From Symbiodinium natans (lineage: Eukaryota > Sar > Dinophyceae > Suessiales > Symbiodiniaceae), in assembly GCA_905221605.1 (NCBI GenBank), contig CAJNDS010000387.1, positions 62,001-126,000 on the forward strand: 64,000 bases of DNA, in the 5' to 3' direction. Under the pieces are notes generated by a model. The model saw only the letters and a list, made by a program, of their open reading frames with translations, had not been told where the DNA came from and searched no databases. Every line of letters begins with the position of its first letter. The first letter of the stretch is position 1. Below are positions 29,901 through 38,811 of the stretch, piece after piece. The position numbers and the translations under genes are program-made.

Positions 29901-32492
29901 GGTGAGATGATGACTTTCGGACAGGTGTCCTTAGCAAAATTTCCGAAGCAAAAGGACAAGGCAGCTCCAAGATGGATTCGCGGAGTGTATGCCGGAAAGA
30001 ATGCTGCAGGAGATGAGCACTTGGTGCTTACAGAGTCAGGGGTGCAGACATGCCGCACCGTGAGGAGGTTACCAGAAAGTGCAAGATATGAAGCGGCGAT
30101 ACTCGACAAGGCAAAGGGAGTGCCTTGGAACAGGTACTTGGGCATTGCAACAAGCAAGGTAGTGCAAGAACGGTCTGAGAGCAAGGGTGTAGCAGTTCCG
30201 GAGTTGGAGCCTGCAGAGACCTACGACTTCAAGCCAGAGACGATAGTGGTGCCAATGCCGGCGCCAAGAGCAGCAGACGATGCAGGAAAGGAAAGTGAGA
30301 AAGCTGCGTTGCAAGAGCCAGAGAGCAAGAGAGCCAGGGTGGAGCCTGCGCAGGCCAGTCGGCCGCCGGGTGACACCGGGAATGCTGCAGCTAGCACGCA
30401 GCAGTTCAACATTGCTACGCCTGATGCCAGCATGGGCACAGACAGTCTCGACACGAGCATGTATGTGCCAAGCGTGCCGGGAGATGTAGCGCAGAACATG
30501 GTGGACAGCGTGAGTAACCATGGGACCTGGCTGGAGGGTAGTGCTCTCCTACCAAAAGAAGATGTGGGTGTGTACAAGAAGTGGCTGAAGCAAAACAAAG
30601 ATTGCTTCAACGAGACAATGGTGAGCAACATCATGGACTACCTGGACACGTTGCAGATTGACGAGAAAGAGTTGAGGAGAGCGAGAAAGGAAGAGCTGAG
30701 AAAGCTAAATGAGGTGTACGGTGCCTTCACACCGAGAGATGGGAGACAGATAACAAAGGACCTGACGGTGTTCGGCCACAAGTGGGTTGACAAGGTCACT
30801 GAAGGAGTGGCAAAGTCACGACTCACATGCCAGGACTTCAAGAAGAAGCAAGAAGCAAATGAGAAGCACAACTCAGAGTACCCTTCAAATTTCTGTCCAA
30901 CGCCACACGCCACCTCGAGGAAGTTGTTGGAGGTTTACTCGCTGACGACAAAGATGCCGAGAGTCAAGGCCGACCTTAGCTCAGCTTTCCTCATTGCGAA
31001 AGATGGTGGAGATGCAAAAGGACAACCAGTGATGATGAAGCCGCCAAAGGAATGGCTGGAGGAATACGATGAGTGGTACGCAAAAGCAAGCCCAGAAATG
31101 CAAGAGCAGATGAAGAACGTGCCGAAAGAAAGCGTGCTATGGCAGGTCGATGGAAATCTGTATGGAAGGCAGTCAGCGGCAGCGCAGTACAGAGATCGTC
31201 TGGAAACCATTTTGACCAAGGAACTCCCGAAGGGAGTGTATCAGTTTCACAGGGGGACACTAGACGCATGTGTCTTTCGATGCGTGCGAACAGGGATCGT
31301 TTTGATCCACCACATAGACGATTTCGACGTTTGTGGACCGGCAGAGTTGCTGGATGACCTGCTGAAAGTTCAGCTGCCGAAGTGCGGATGCAAGCTAAAA
31401 GTGGGTGAGCTTGAATGGCCAGGCGCAGCAAGCAGTAGCACGAGTGAATTTCTTGGCAGAAAGAAGATCCTGGTGGAGGGAGCTGTGGTTACGATGCCGA
31501 ACGAAAAGCATACCACTGACATCCTTAGGATGCTAGGACTAGAGGACGCCAAGCCAAGCCCCGTGCCGGGAAAGAAGCTCAACCTAAAGGATGACAAGCT
31601 TCTGGAGGGCAGAGCCAAAGAAATCTACGCTAGCTGTGTAGGCAGTGCTACCTACCTGTCGCAGGATCGACCCGACATCAAATTCGCATGCAAGGAGCTT
31701 GCAAAGCGGATTAGGAATCCCAGGGAATGTGACATGCAAAACCTCAAGACGTTAGGTAGATATCTCAGGGGAACCATGCACGTGGGACATGTGACAAAGA
31801 TGAGTGAAGACTTCGAACCAGCTGCAGGGATTCCGCTGCAGGGGTATTGCGACAGTGACTGGGCAGGTGACAGAGAAGACCGCAAGAGCACCAGTGGGCA
31901 GGCAATAGTCCTAGGAGGGACCGTGGTTGAAACTTCTGCTCGGAGTCAGCAAGGAACTCCTGCGACCAGCTCAGGAGAGGCAGAAGTCAGAGCCCTAACT
32001 CAGTGCGCCCAGGACCTAGTTTTCGTGCGGAACTTAGGTGTGGAAGACTTTGGCATGACGATCGATGTGCCAAGACTGTTTTGTGACAGTAGTGCAGCCA
32101 TCCAAGTTGCGCGGAGATTGGGTGTTGGGAAAATGCGACATGTTGATCTGGGACATTTCTACATTCAAGAGCTTGTGAAAGAGAAAAGAGTGATCGTGCA
32201 GAAAATCAAAGGAACGGAAAACCCATCGAATGCTTTGACGAAGCACTTAACAACCGGAAAGGAGATGGAAGAAGCACGCGAAATGCTCGGGTTGGTTACC
32301 TTGGACAAGCAAGGACTTGACAAGCACGTTACAAAGAACAGCATGCAAACCATCGGAGCAGTCAACATTTGGAAAAAGTGGCAGCCGCAGCAGTGCTCAA
32401 AGCTGAACATAAAGCAATTTGTCAGTGCTGTTACTAGACACCGGCCTCTGAGGGAGTCACCTCATGGATCTCATTCCTCATGGACCGGGTGA
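26901..32492 (+). CDS. Copia Gag-Pol polyprotein
   Basis: 1,863 residues from ATG 26901 to TGA 32490. Order (approximate residues): coiled coil with poly-Ala 20-60; Gag core 75-270; Lys/Gly/Asn-rich basic linker 300-390; CCHC zinc knuckle CHICHRHGHIAADC near 395; aspartic protease LIDSGAC near 485; integrase His/Cys finger with HNLHHANF and CPVC near 790; integrase core acids in SDYMF, HFDQES and GEMVNG near 825, 900 and 935; reverse transcriptase with VKADLSSAF near 1355 and HHIDDFDV near 1465; RNase H with YCDSDWAGD near 1650, SSGEAE and CDSSAA. All catalytic residues are present. It would package, copy and integrate the element's RNA. Twenty-nine bases at its end overlap ORF3. Confidence 0.97.
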   Translation: MATLEELARRVQDLTLGMQRANAAFEEQQKKTAEAEARLDVAERALQAQSAAAAAAAGQATGSAERKEKELIHPSHVPKPHTFNGKKEEWEKFKHVFMAWSSTVHERYPELLEKHGASKNPIDEAKFSPEESRLSKAMYTFLIQYCPEPTMNVIGQGLRDANGFEVWRRLVLLSEPAHRTKAWVWRRHLANPSFSSDIAQWSTALHQWEAERREFERTYNTAFSEDEKVSILAHIAPKELQQSIFMHSDVLNGYDKIREYIEQYLINRNLWKRPQGSQFGMPKASNKTAEHDDGGVRPMDIGGVKGDKGKGKGEWKKGKDHWGDKGKDNWSNKGKDKWKEKWNNNRWDNNGKGKGKDGKKGKTDKGKGAGNNNKGGKGKQNDGKGKNNNPHAGKQCHICHRHGHIAADCWWKVGAVDNEAYTETGGTGASTAPEDRSGNGAGIGSVFEGSQRVVKWSDEDVIFTVSESSVAAVTAKQLGNRYLLIDSGACESVAKVGDFEAQVDASKAKPLFSVQGTPLKVYGKQYPQVMFGQTKGAVEMTVTDAAESLVSVHSLVARGHKVVFSPGGCFLETSAGDTVPLELHGKRWYLKVMDVGEGSAPAGGRRVAPIADKPDLGPREEDRWKREVKDGVEYLIREHNSPRKRLFAPKIKDLPVPLERLESGRLTKMIFEEDGSQKEDRSAWEDKRFAMRDMKHAWLGETWFRLKPERKEAAAEEEQPDYEGEWMQGLDEAYEEEIAQGEEAHGGVVEDDEDAVDRLMIDEDRERDQSKVIKAPKEPSAQEVEEHNLHHANFESWCPVCVMGQGKSKQHRRVKEDPKEHVIYSDYMFFSGEGKEVNKEEGEKKRAGLVTVLTAICKESQYPFALVLPSKASVDYASKAMISWIKDLKWDKVVIHFDQESALNKIYERVQKEMGDTVTLRRSPRYSSQSLADGEMVNGFLAGKIRTWLAEVSEKYKVKIGCDSVLFPWIVRHSAWTVARFHINHSKTTAFRVINGFDYVGEMMTFGQVSLAKFPKQKDKAAPRWIRGVYAGKNAAGDEHLVLTESGVQTCRTVRRLPESARYEAAILDKAKGVPWNRYLGIATSKVVQERSESKGVAVPELEPAETYDFKPETIVVPMPAPRAADDAGKESEKAALQEPESKRARVEPAQASRPPGDTGNAAASTQQFNIATPDASMGTDSLDTSMYVPSVPGDVAQNMVDSVSNHGTWLEGSALLPKEDVGVYKKWLKQNKDCFNETMVSNIMDYLDTLQIDEKELRRARKEELRKLNEVYGAFTPRDGRQITKDLTVFGHKWVDKVTEGVAKSRLTCQDFKKKQEANEKHNSEYPSNFCPTPHATSRKLLEVYSLTTKMPRVKADLSSAFLIAKDGGDAKGQPVMMKPPKEWLEEYDEWYAKASPEMQEQMKNVPKESVLWQVDGNLYGRQSAAAQYRDRLETILTKELPKGVYQFHRGTLDACVFRCVRTGIVLIHHIDDFDVCGPAELLDDLLKVQLPKCGCKLKVGELEWPGAASSSTSEFLGRKKILVEGAVVTMPNEKHTTDILRMLGLEDAKPSPVPGKKLNLKDDKLLEGRAKEIYASCVGSATYLSQDRPDIKFACKELAKRIRNPRECDMQNLKTLGRYLRGTMHVGHVTKMSEDFEPAAGIPLQGYCDSDWAGDREDRKSTSGQAIVLGGTVVETSARSQQGTPATSSGEAEVRALTQCAQDLVFVRNLGVEDFGMTIDVPRLFCDSSAAIQVARRLGVGKMRHVDLGHFYIQELVKEKRVIVQKIKGTENPSNALTKHLTTGKEMEEAREMLGLVTLDKQGLDKHVTKNSMQTIGAVNIWKKWQPQQCSKLNIKQFVSAVTRHRPLRESPHGSHSSWTG

Positions 32493-32769
32493 CACCGGAA
32501 CCCAATGGTTGCTCTTCGTAGTAGTCAGTGTGGTTCTGAACATCATCACGCTCTCAGTGATGGTGTGCACATGCCTCTGTAAGTGTATCCATTTTGGAAA
32601 CCGAGAGGTGTTCATCTACATGGGTGAAAAGTGCCCAGATGCAAAGCTCTATGTGAGTCGCAAGGGACGAAAGTTCCATGCAAATCCAAAGTGTCACGGA
32701 CTGATCCAAGCCACGGATGTCCAAGGTATCACCGTTTGCAAGTATTGCTTTAAAGGCAAGATTGAGTGA
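32464..32769 (+). CDS. Retrotransposon ORF3, membrane-anchored Cys/His protein
   Basis: 101 residues in a different frame from pol, overlapping its last 29 bases. Residues 15-40 form one membrane segment (LLFVVVSVVLNIITLSVMV) followed by CTCLCKC. The C-terminal half has RKFHANPKCHGL and TVCKYC, which together could bind zinc much like Ada-type or short Cys/His ribbons. Position and topology resemble a minimal env-like frame, but no similarity to a fusion protein is seen and function is unknown. Other members of this element family should be checked for the same frame. Confidence 0.6.
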   Translation: MDLIPHGPGDTGTQWLLFVVVSVVLNIITLSVMVCTCLCKCIHFGNREVFIYMGEKCPDAKLYVSRKGRKFHANPKCHGLIQATDVQGITVCKYCFKGKIE

Positions 32770-32824
32770 CGCATCTTGAGCCCAATGCGCGACCAACGGG
32801 GGAGCAGCAAGAGGCACATGCTTT

Positions 32825-32832
32825 AAGGAGGG
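32825..32832 (+). other. Polypurine tract
   Basis: AAGGAGGG lies directly against the 3' LTR, where plus-strand priming is expected. Confidence 0.65.
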
Positions 32833-32968
32833 TGTGCGAAAGTTGCTGACCCCACACCACTTTCTAGGTAAAGCATGTACCTTGTACAGTTGTATAGAGG
32901 TGTCTTTACCGAAGCCCTTTATAGGCACAAGCAAGAGTGGGAGAAAATAGGTTTCCGCTCGTTTCGCA
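32833..32968 (+). repeat. 3' LTR
   Basis: Base-for-base identical to the 5' LTR, followed by TAAAA and the resumed CCCTAAAATCC host repeat. Confidence 0.95.
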
Positions 32969-33142
32969 TAAAATCCCTAAACCCTAAAATCCCTAAACCC
33001 TAAAATCCCTATACCCAAAAATCCCTAAACCCTAAAACATGAAAGAGAGGTTCAGGGTTTAGGGTTTAGGGTTTAGGGTTTACGGTTTAGGGTTTAGGGT
33101 TTAGGCTGCAGAGTGTAGGGCTTAGCTGTGGCCTCCTTCCAG

Positions 33143-33181
33143 CTGAGCGTCGTCAATGTCAAGTTGACCCCGCATGGCTAA
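33143..33181 (+). CDS. Candidate short exon
   Basis: Strong acceptor CCTCCTTCCAG; the frame reads LSVVNVKLTPHG. The alternating hydrophobic pattern suggests a beta strand. A GC donor (CATG before GCTAAG) or the TAA may end it. Confidence 0.4.
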   Translation: MSVVNVKLTPHG

Positions 33182-33327
33182 GGTTTACGGCTTGCGGATC
33201 AGGGTTTAGGGTTTAGGGTTTAGGGTTTAGGGTTTCGGGTTTAGGGTTTAGGGTTTAGGGTTTAGGGTGAATTTAGGGTTTAGGGTTTAGGGTTCAGGAT
33301 TCAGGGTTAGTCTGAGGTTGGAACCCT

Positions 33328-33450
33328 GGGCCCTTACTATGGTCCTTTACCCTTTTTAAAGGGGGTTTTCAAGGAATCCAAAGTATGGGCCCTTATACTG
33401 TATAGTGTATGTAAGGGTTAAAGAACAGGGGACCCAACGTAAGGGCCCGG
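33328..33450. mobile_element. Family G inverted-repeat element
   Basis: GGGCCCTTACTATGGTCC-type left end and GACCCAACGTAAGGGCCC right end, with internal AGTATGGGCCCTTA shared with 36700-36823. Confidence 0.6.
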
Positions 33451-33553
33451 ATGCCCTGGCTTAGGATTTGGGGTGCAGGGCTTCATATTGAGGCCTTAAA
33501 TATCCTACAACAGAAACCCCTAAAAGGTGCACAAGTCTGATGCCTCTCCTCAG

Positions 33554-33597
33554 GAACCCCAAGGCAAGCGTCTGCCAAAAATCCCGAAACCTACAAG
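33554..33597 (+). CDS. Candidate 44-nt exon
   Basis: Acceptor TCTCCTCAG and donor GTGGGG enclose EPQGKRLPKIPKPT, basic and Pro-rich. Confidence 0.45.
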
Positions 33598-33990
33598 GTG
33601 GGGGCCCCCTAGCTATGAGTAGAGTTACGAGAGCCCGAAACTGCGCTATGAGGATCCTAAATTGGGGTTATAAGGATCCTAAATGGGGTAAAAAGTCCCT
33701 TAACTACAGTAGTAGTACAGTAAGGGGGACCCTCCTTGTAGAGCCACGAAGCTGACCCAACCTCGCCCGAAACCTAACCCCCCAAAACCCAAAACCCTGA
33801 AGCCGCTCTAAGGCCTTAAGCACTCTAAACCCTAAACCACTCCAAACCTTAAACCGCTCACACACTCCAAGCCCTTAAGCACTCTAAGCCCTAAAACCAC
33901 TTCCAAACCCTAAAACACTCCTAAACCCTAAACCACTTCCAACCCTGAACCACTCGAAATCCTAGTCCTCAAGCCAAGACCTCCCTCCAG

Positions 33991-34048
33991 CCAGGACAAC
34001 CTCGTCAACCACCACCACGTCGAGGTCTTTCAGGGCTTCGAGGGTTTG
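33991..34048 (+). CDS. Candidate exon
   Basis: Acceptor TCCCTCCAG; the frame reads SQDNLVNHHHVEVFQGFEG. The 3' border is uncertain. Confidence 0.4.
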
Positions 34049-34432
34049 AGAAACCCTAAACCCTAAACCCTAAACCCTAAACCCTAAACCCTGAGAGTCA
34101 GGGCGTTTGAGGTTTTTAGGGTTTAGGGAGACTCAGGGCTTAGGACTCAGGATTTCTGGTGAAGGAGGAACACTGCCCCCTTGAGCAAGGACGACACCTT
34201 AAACTATTGAAGCCACATGGGGGGGGGGGGGGGTTCTCATGACGAGTTCCGGTGCGTTCCTTACTTCAGGGGAATCCCGAACCCTGAACCAAAGAGGAGC
34301 TAAACTCGCCACAGACGGGGCGAAACTCCAAACTTCCTAATTAAACCCTAAACCCTAAACTCTAAACCCTAAACCCAATCCCTAAACCCTATACCCTAAA
34401 CCCGAACTGATACTCCCAAGACTAGCCCTCAG

Positions 34433-34659
34433 CAGCTTGCGCGTCTCAGGTTGACCCGTGCGTTGAAACAGCTTGGAGGTTCATGGTACTTCATAGCCAA
34501 CTCTGACTGTACTTAGAACTGTACGTGTATCCATATTAGGGCACTTCAGGGCCTTCTGGGTACAGTTATAGTTTGTTAATAAGTACCATGAATCCCCAAG
34601 AGGAGGGTGGCTTTTTGCAGGAATTTGGCCTCAGGGCTTCGTGCGAGAAAGGAGTTTAG
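34433..34659 (+). CDS. Two-exon segment interrupted by a family D introner
   Basis: Exon 34433-34478 (acceptor GCCCTCAG) reads QLARLRLTRALKQLG; exon 34601-34659 continues in phase as EEGGFLQEFGLRASCEKGV and ends at TAG. The removed piece is precisely one family D element from its internal GT to its terminal CCAAG. The product is a basic helix followed by an acidic turn. No family was recognised. The clean join is the best support for family D being an introner. Confidence 0.55.
34479..34600 (+). mobile_element. Family D introner
   Basis: 122 nt, GTTCATGGTACTTCATAG to ACCATGAATCCCCAAG. The terminal inverted repeat CTTGGAGGTTCATGGTAC begins seven bases upstream, so the insertion would add CTTGGAG to the exon. 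Confidence 0.65.
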
Positions 34660-35598
34660 GGTTTAGGGTCTAGGGGGTTGCCCAAAACTAGGTTTCGAGT
34701 CCTTTTTTGGCTAGGTAAGGGTTGCTTGCATGCAAAGTGCACAAGCGAGGCCGCAAGCCCTCAACATCTAACTAAGCCCCTAAACAAAAAAAAGCAGACC
34801 TTAAACCTCTGAACGCCTCGGAAAAGGATAAATCAAACAAGCTCTGAACCCTGAACCCTTAAGCACCTACAGCCTTCGGAAAAGTACTCCCGGAGGACCT
34901 CCACCACTTCCTCATCATCCTCATCCAGCTCCGAGCTCAGGAGTTCGCCAAGATTGCAGAGGGCTCTCACCCTAAACCCTGAACCCCAAACCCTAAACCC
35001 CAGACCCTTAAACCCCAAACCCTAAACCCTGAACCCCAAACCCTAAACCCCAAACCCTAAACCCTAAACCTTAAACCCTGAACCCTAAACCCCAAACCCT
35101 GCTCTCTCAGCAGGAAGGCCAAAGTCCAAAGGGAAGTTCTCGGGTTCTTAGGGGAGGGGGTTCAGGGGGGGTGTAGGGTTTCGGGTTTAGGGCTTCGAGT
35201 TGAAGAGTTACTCCCCAAGACTCTCACAGGCTCCGAGAAAGCTTCCCTAAGGTTCCCTAGGTACCTACCCCCCATGAACCCCGCCCCCCCTCCCTTAAGG
35301 AACGCATAAAGAAGCCAAGAAAGAACTCGAGTCGCCAAGCCTTAGCGTCGAATTCCTGAGGTTTTGATCCTTAGGACCTTACGGGTTCATGGGTACCTTT
35401 ATAACCCCACGTAGAAGTCTACTTTCATCTACTTAGGGGACTTAGGGAGCTTATAAGTACAGTTATAAGTGCGTTTCAAGGGGCTTCAAGGGACTTTAGG
35501 GGCCTAGGCTTTTCGATTTGGGGTTGTAGGGCTTAAGCGTTTAGAGTTCCCTAAACCCTAAACCCTAAACCCTAAACCCTAAACCCTATTCCTCTGAG

Positions 35599-35664
35599 GC
35601 AGCACGTCCACCACAGCCTCCTCCACAACCTCCACGAGCAGCAGCACTTCCACCACGCATCCTG
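35599..35664 (+). CDS. Candidate Thr/Ser exon
   Basis: After CCTCTGAG the phase 1 frame reads STSTTASSTTSTSSSTSTT, then HPG. Same type as 23807 and 24516, on the far side of the retrotransposon. Confidence 0.4.
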
Positions 35665-37097
35665 GACTGCTCTTTTGGGTGTAGGCTTTAGGGTTTAGGG
35701 TTTAGGGTTTAAAGCTTTAGCGTACAAACCTTGAACCCCAGAAACCCCCTAAACCAGCCCGAAGCCCGAAGCCCAAAGCCCTAAGCCCAGTCAAAGGGTT
35801 TATTCCCCCCCCCCTTTTAGGCTTGAGACCCTGTGCACCGCAAAGGGGGGTGCCCTGCTTGTGTCGGGTTCAGGGTTCAGGGATTAGGGTTTAGGGTTTA
35901 GTAGTAGCCCTAAACCCTAAACCCTAAACCCTGTAGGGTTCCATGGACCCGAAGGTTTGAGGTATCCCTAAACCCTGGAACCCTAAACCCTAAACCCCAA
36001 ACCCGTGGTTTTCTTCCACCTTGGGAAGTTCGAACTGGGCCACGGGTGCATGAGGGCTTCTATTGCTGTGGTGGGGGCGTGCTTGTAGGGTTCCTTATAC
36101 ATACTGGTGAGTGTCTATATTGGGTGCCGTTTGTAGTTGAAGCTTAGAACCACCACTTTCAGCTACCCCCGGACCTGCAAGTAAAGTCAAGAGCATCACG
36201 AAAAGGTAAAGAGCCATCCAGGTTTTCGGGCTGCTGCGCGCCTTGGGAGGGGGGGGGGGGGGGGGAAGGCTGGGGCATCAGCAAAGACGTGCCCAAGAGA
36301 ACGACGTGAGACGCACCGTTTTGAGCGCGGATGTTGTGCTGCGTGACTCTGTTTGATGTAAATACCTGCCCTTTTTTACATCTTGAACTAGACAGTCAGA
36401 ACTCCTGTACAATCATGTGGATCAAAAACCCTAAACCCTAAACCCTAAACCCCCACATCAGAAGTGCCCTAAAACCCTGGAAGCCCAAACTCCCCACCCC
36501 GAAACCCCGTGACTCGAAGCCTAAACCCTAAACCCTACATGGGGAGTGTCTAGAGGACTCTATAGGAGGATATATGGTCCTCAGCCCCAACTTCCCTAGA
36601 AAGAAGCCCCAACTTCCCTAGAAAGAAGCTAAGGGTACATGGTCCCCGAATATGATCCTTCCGCGTTGAGGGTTGAGGGTTAAAGGTTTTGGGTTTAGGG
36701 GTCCCTTAGCGTGGTCCCTTACTTGCTTAAAAGGGTTCTGAAGTATGGGCCCTTGGATTAAAGGGTGTACAAGGGCTATAAAAGGGTCCCCCTTTTCAAG
36801 GGCCCATACTAAGGGACCACGTCAACAAAACTCGGGTGCAGCAGCCTGATGAATTGTGGGTTGACTGTTCAGGGTTGAGGGTTTGGGGTTTTGGGACTAC
36901 TGCAAAACCTGAAAACCCTTCTACCGCGCAGGATGAGGTTGTCAAGAACCGGTGAGCTTCTACAACCTGAAAGCCCGAAACCCTAAACCCCTAACCCTAT
37001 GTGTGCAGACAGAAGCTTACGCCGTTCTGGAAGCCAGACTCAGTCATGCTTTCGCCAACCACGTCAAGAACAACTCTGTGGGGCTTATGTCCCGTCC
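35665..37097. other. Heptad-rich stretch without a firm gene
   Basis: Holds short arrays, a poly-G tract at 36249-36265 and a family G element at 36700-36823 (GGTCCCTTAGCGTGGTCCC to CATACTAAGGGACCACG). An AT-rich unique piece lies at 36330-36420. Confidence 0.5.
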
Positions 37098-38811
37098 ATG
37101 ACCAGCCATGGCCTGCTGCCATTGCGATGTAAGGCGCCAGCTGCCACGCCACGACCGATACGACCAAGCACTGCCCCACGACCGATACTCGATCAGTGTT
37201 AGGGATCCGTTTTACTTTTTGGGTTATGGGCTTTCTTATATATATATATATTATAAAATATATACATATATATATATATATAATATATATAATGAACAAA
37301 AAGGATCCTTTTTTTTCTTCCTATGGGGGAACGGGGATTAAGGATACGACCCAGCACTGCGGAGGCTGCAGTTGGGCAGGAGCCCCGAGAGCCCTTTGCA
37401 GCGAGACTTTGGTAGCCCAGTGGTACCCTTGACCCCTTCTTTTTGGGTTTAGGGTTTAGGGTTTAGGGTTTAGGGTTTCCCTGATAAGTAGCCAACCCAA
37501 AAAGGGTGCCCTTATTGTTATATGGCTACTGGGCTACCAAGGAGATCTGTCCCAGATTTCGATGCATGGAGCGAGGAGGAGGCAGATGCTCCGGAAGAGG
37601 TTCTGCCTGTGGCACCTGCGCGAGAAGCGCGCCCACGGGCGCCGCAACCTCCGAAGGGTGCGCCGCCTGCACACCTGTTGAAGGCAGCAGCGAAACCAGT
37701 CCTGCCCCTGCCTCCGCCACCAAGTTTGCCTCCGCCACCAAGTGTGGGCATGCGGGTGCCAATGCTTCTGGTCCCGGCGGCGCCGTGGTCCGTCTTCGTG
37801 GCTTTGCGCCGTGCGGGTGCGGCGACCCTGCGGCTCCAGGCCACGCTCTTGCAGGGCGACGCCTTGGCGGCCCAGGCATTCTTCCAGGCTGCTGGCGGCA
37901 CGCTGACCATCCGCCACCGTGCGCCCTTCCAGGAGTTGGCAAAGCGAGGTCCCAGGGCAGTGCTGTCTCTGGTGCCCCTCACGAGCGATCAGAAGATCCG
38001 AGACGAGTATGACGAGTACTTCGCCGCCAAGGAGCGCATGGGCGTGGCCACGTGCATGGCGCACATTGCAGATGCCCTCTACGTCGTGCCGCCCTCTCGT
38101 GCCCAAGGATGTGGCATTGGGAACCTCATGGTTCCCGCAAAGTGTTTGCTGGGTGCCATCGCCATGGCGCCTGCGACGCCTTCGCAGCCTTCGAAGTCGG
38201 AACCCCAGCAAGCTCAGCAAGCTCCTTCTGACAAGGTCAAGGCGAAGGAGGGGGAGGACACAGACGCCTCTGAGGAGGCACAGGAGGCACAGGAGGTCTC
38301 AGCGGACAAGGCGACGGATGCGAAGGACAAGACGACCAAGAAGGGTGAGGATGCGGAGGTTGTGGACATTGAGGACTCTGAGAGTCCCGAGGCTGCCGCG
38401 GCTGTACCTGAAGAGACTGAAGCGATTCCGGCCACAGTTCCTGCGAATGCCAGCACGCCTGCAATGCCCTCGAGAGCCTCGCGAGTGGCGCAGTTTTCAC
38501 GTGAAGATGTGGAGAAGGCCGCGCGAAAAGAGCCAGAGCACCCCCAAGAGGCCAAGCAGTTCATGCAGAACCCGACACCAGCATTTTCCCCGGGCTATGC
38601 GCCACCTGTGATGCCTGGCTACCGATGGCCGACCTCTCTTCCTTGGGACCCATGGATGCTGCCCGGACACACCGCGCCTCCAGCGCCTCCCGTGCCAATG
38701 TTGAGCCCCAGCCGCGAACGCAAGAAGAGCAAGCGCCGCAAGCACAAGAAGGCATCTCATGAGAAGCTTCCTGGCTCAAAACCCAACCTTTTTCAACCTC
38801 TGGGCTTCTAA
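37098..38811 (+). CDS. Ala/Pro-rich protein with SPOC-like region (three exons)
   Basis: Exons 37098-37195, 37343-37411 and 37542-38811 join to 478 residues with no frame break. Exon 1 (MTSHGLLPLRCKAPAATP) and exon 2 (IRPSTAEAAVGQEPREPF) share the Pro/Ala-rich style of exon 3. A folded region near residues 130-240 starts SVFVALRRAG, has TLRLQATLLQGD and ends ALYVVPPS; this pattern fits a SPOC domain, which binds phosphorylated partners in transcription and RNA regulation, but the match is by eye. An acidic Glu/Ala linker, a Pro-rich part and a strongly basic tail (RERKKSKRRKHKKA) follow, suggesting a nuclear protein. Reading exon 3 from the upstream ATG at 37522 would start inside an introner end and is rejected. 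The true start may lie further upstream, since the frame is open to 36999. Confidence 0.65.
37196..37342 (+). mobile_element. Family X introner with TA expansion
   Basis: 147 nt, GTGTTAGGGATCCG to GGGGATTAAG. Matches the intron at 22832-22924 on both sides of a TA-rich microsatellite (about 37236-37292). Removal gives the join DQ-IRPS in phase. Confidence 0.75.
37412..37541 (+). mobile_element. Family A introner containing TTTAGGG heptads
   Basis: 130 nt. The terminal inverted repeats TTGGTAGCCCAG and CTGGGCTACCAA supply the GT donor (GTAGCCC) and the AAG acceptor. Inside, TTTTTGGGTTTAGGG is expanded to five heptads before TTTCCCTGATAAG. Removal joins ARLW to RSVPDF in phase. Confidence 0.8.

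Larger units (their letters stand above)
25461..32733. other. Nine dispersed copies of GGTGAYACC
   Basis: GGTGACACC or GGTGATACC occurs at 25461, 25495, 26170, 26780, 28626, 29643, 30369 and 32488, mostly as (C)GGGTGAYACCG; GGTATCACC, its complement, is at 32725. GGTG-N-CACC is self-complementary about the middle base. Copies fall in leader, inter-ORF and coding DNA and in more than one reading frame. Confidence 0.75.
25272..32968 (+). mobile_element. Complete Ty1/copia LTR retrotransposon
   Basis: 7,697 bp bounded by identical 136-bp LTRs and by TAAAA on both sides (25267-25271 and 32969-32973). Order: LTR, primer site, ORF1, gag-pol (protease, integrase, reverse transcriptase, RNase H), ORF3, polypurine tract, LTR. 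Integrase before reverse transcriptase defines Copia. The long frame has no stops, the LTRs are identical and the target duplication is perfect, so insertion is recent. Its balanced composition and lack of heptads contrast with the flanks. Confidence 0.97.

Noticed and set aside
37196-37341. Tyr/Ile-rich reading frames over the TA repeat
   Set aside because: They are microsatellite translations within an intron.
37522-37541. ATG at 37522 as the start of the SPOC-like protein
   Set aside because: Its first seven codons are the end of a family A element; splicing gives a better and longer frame.
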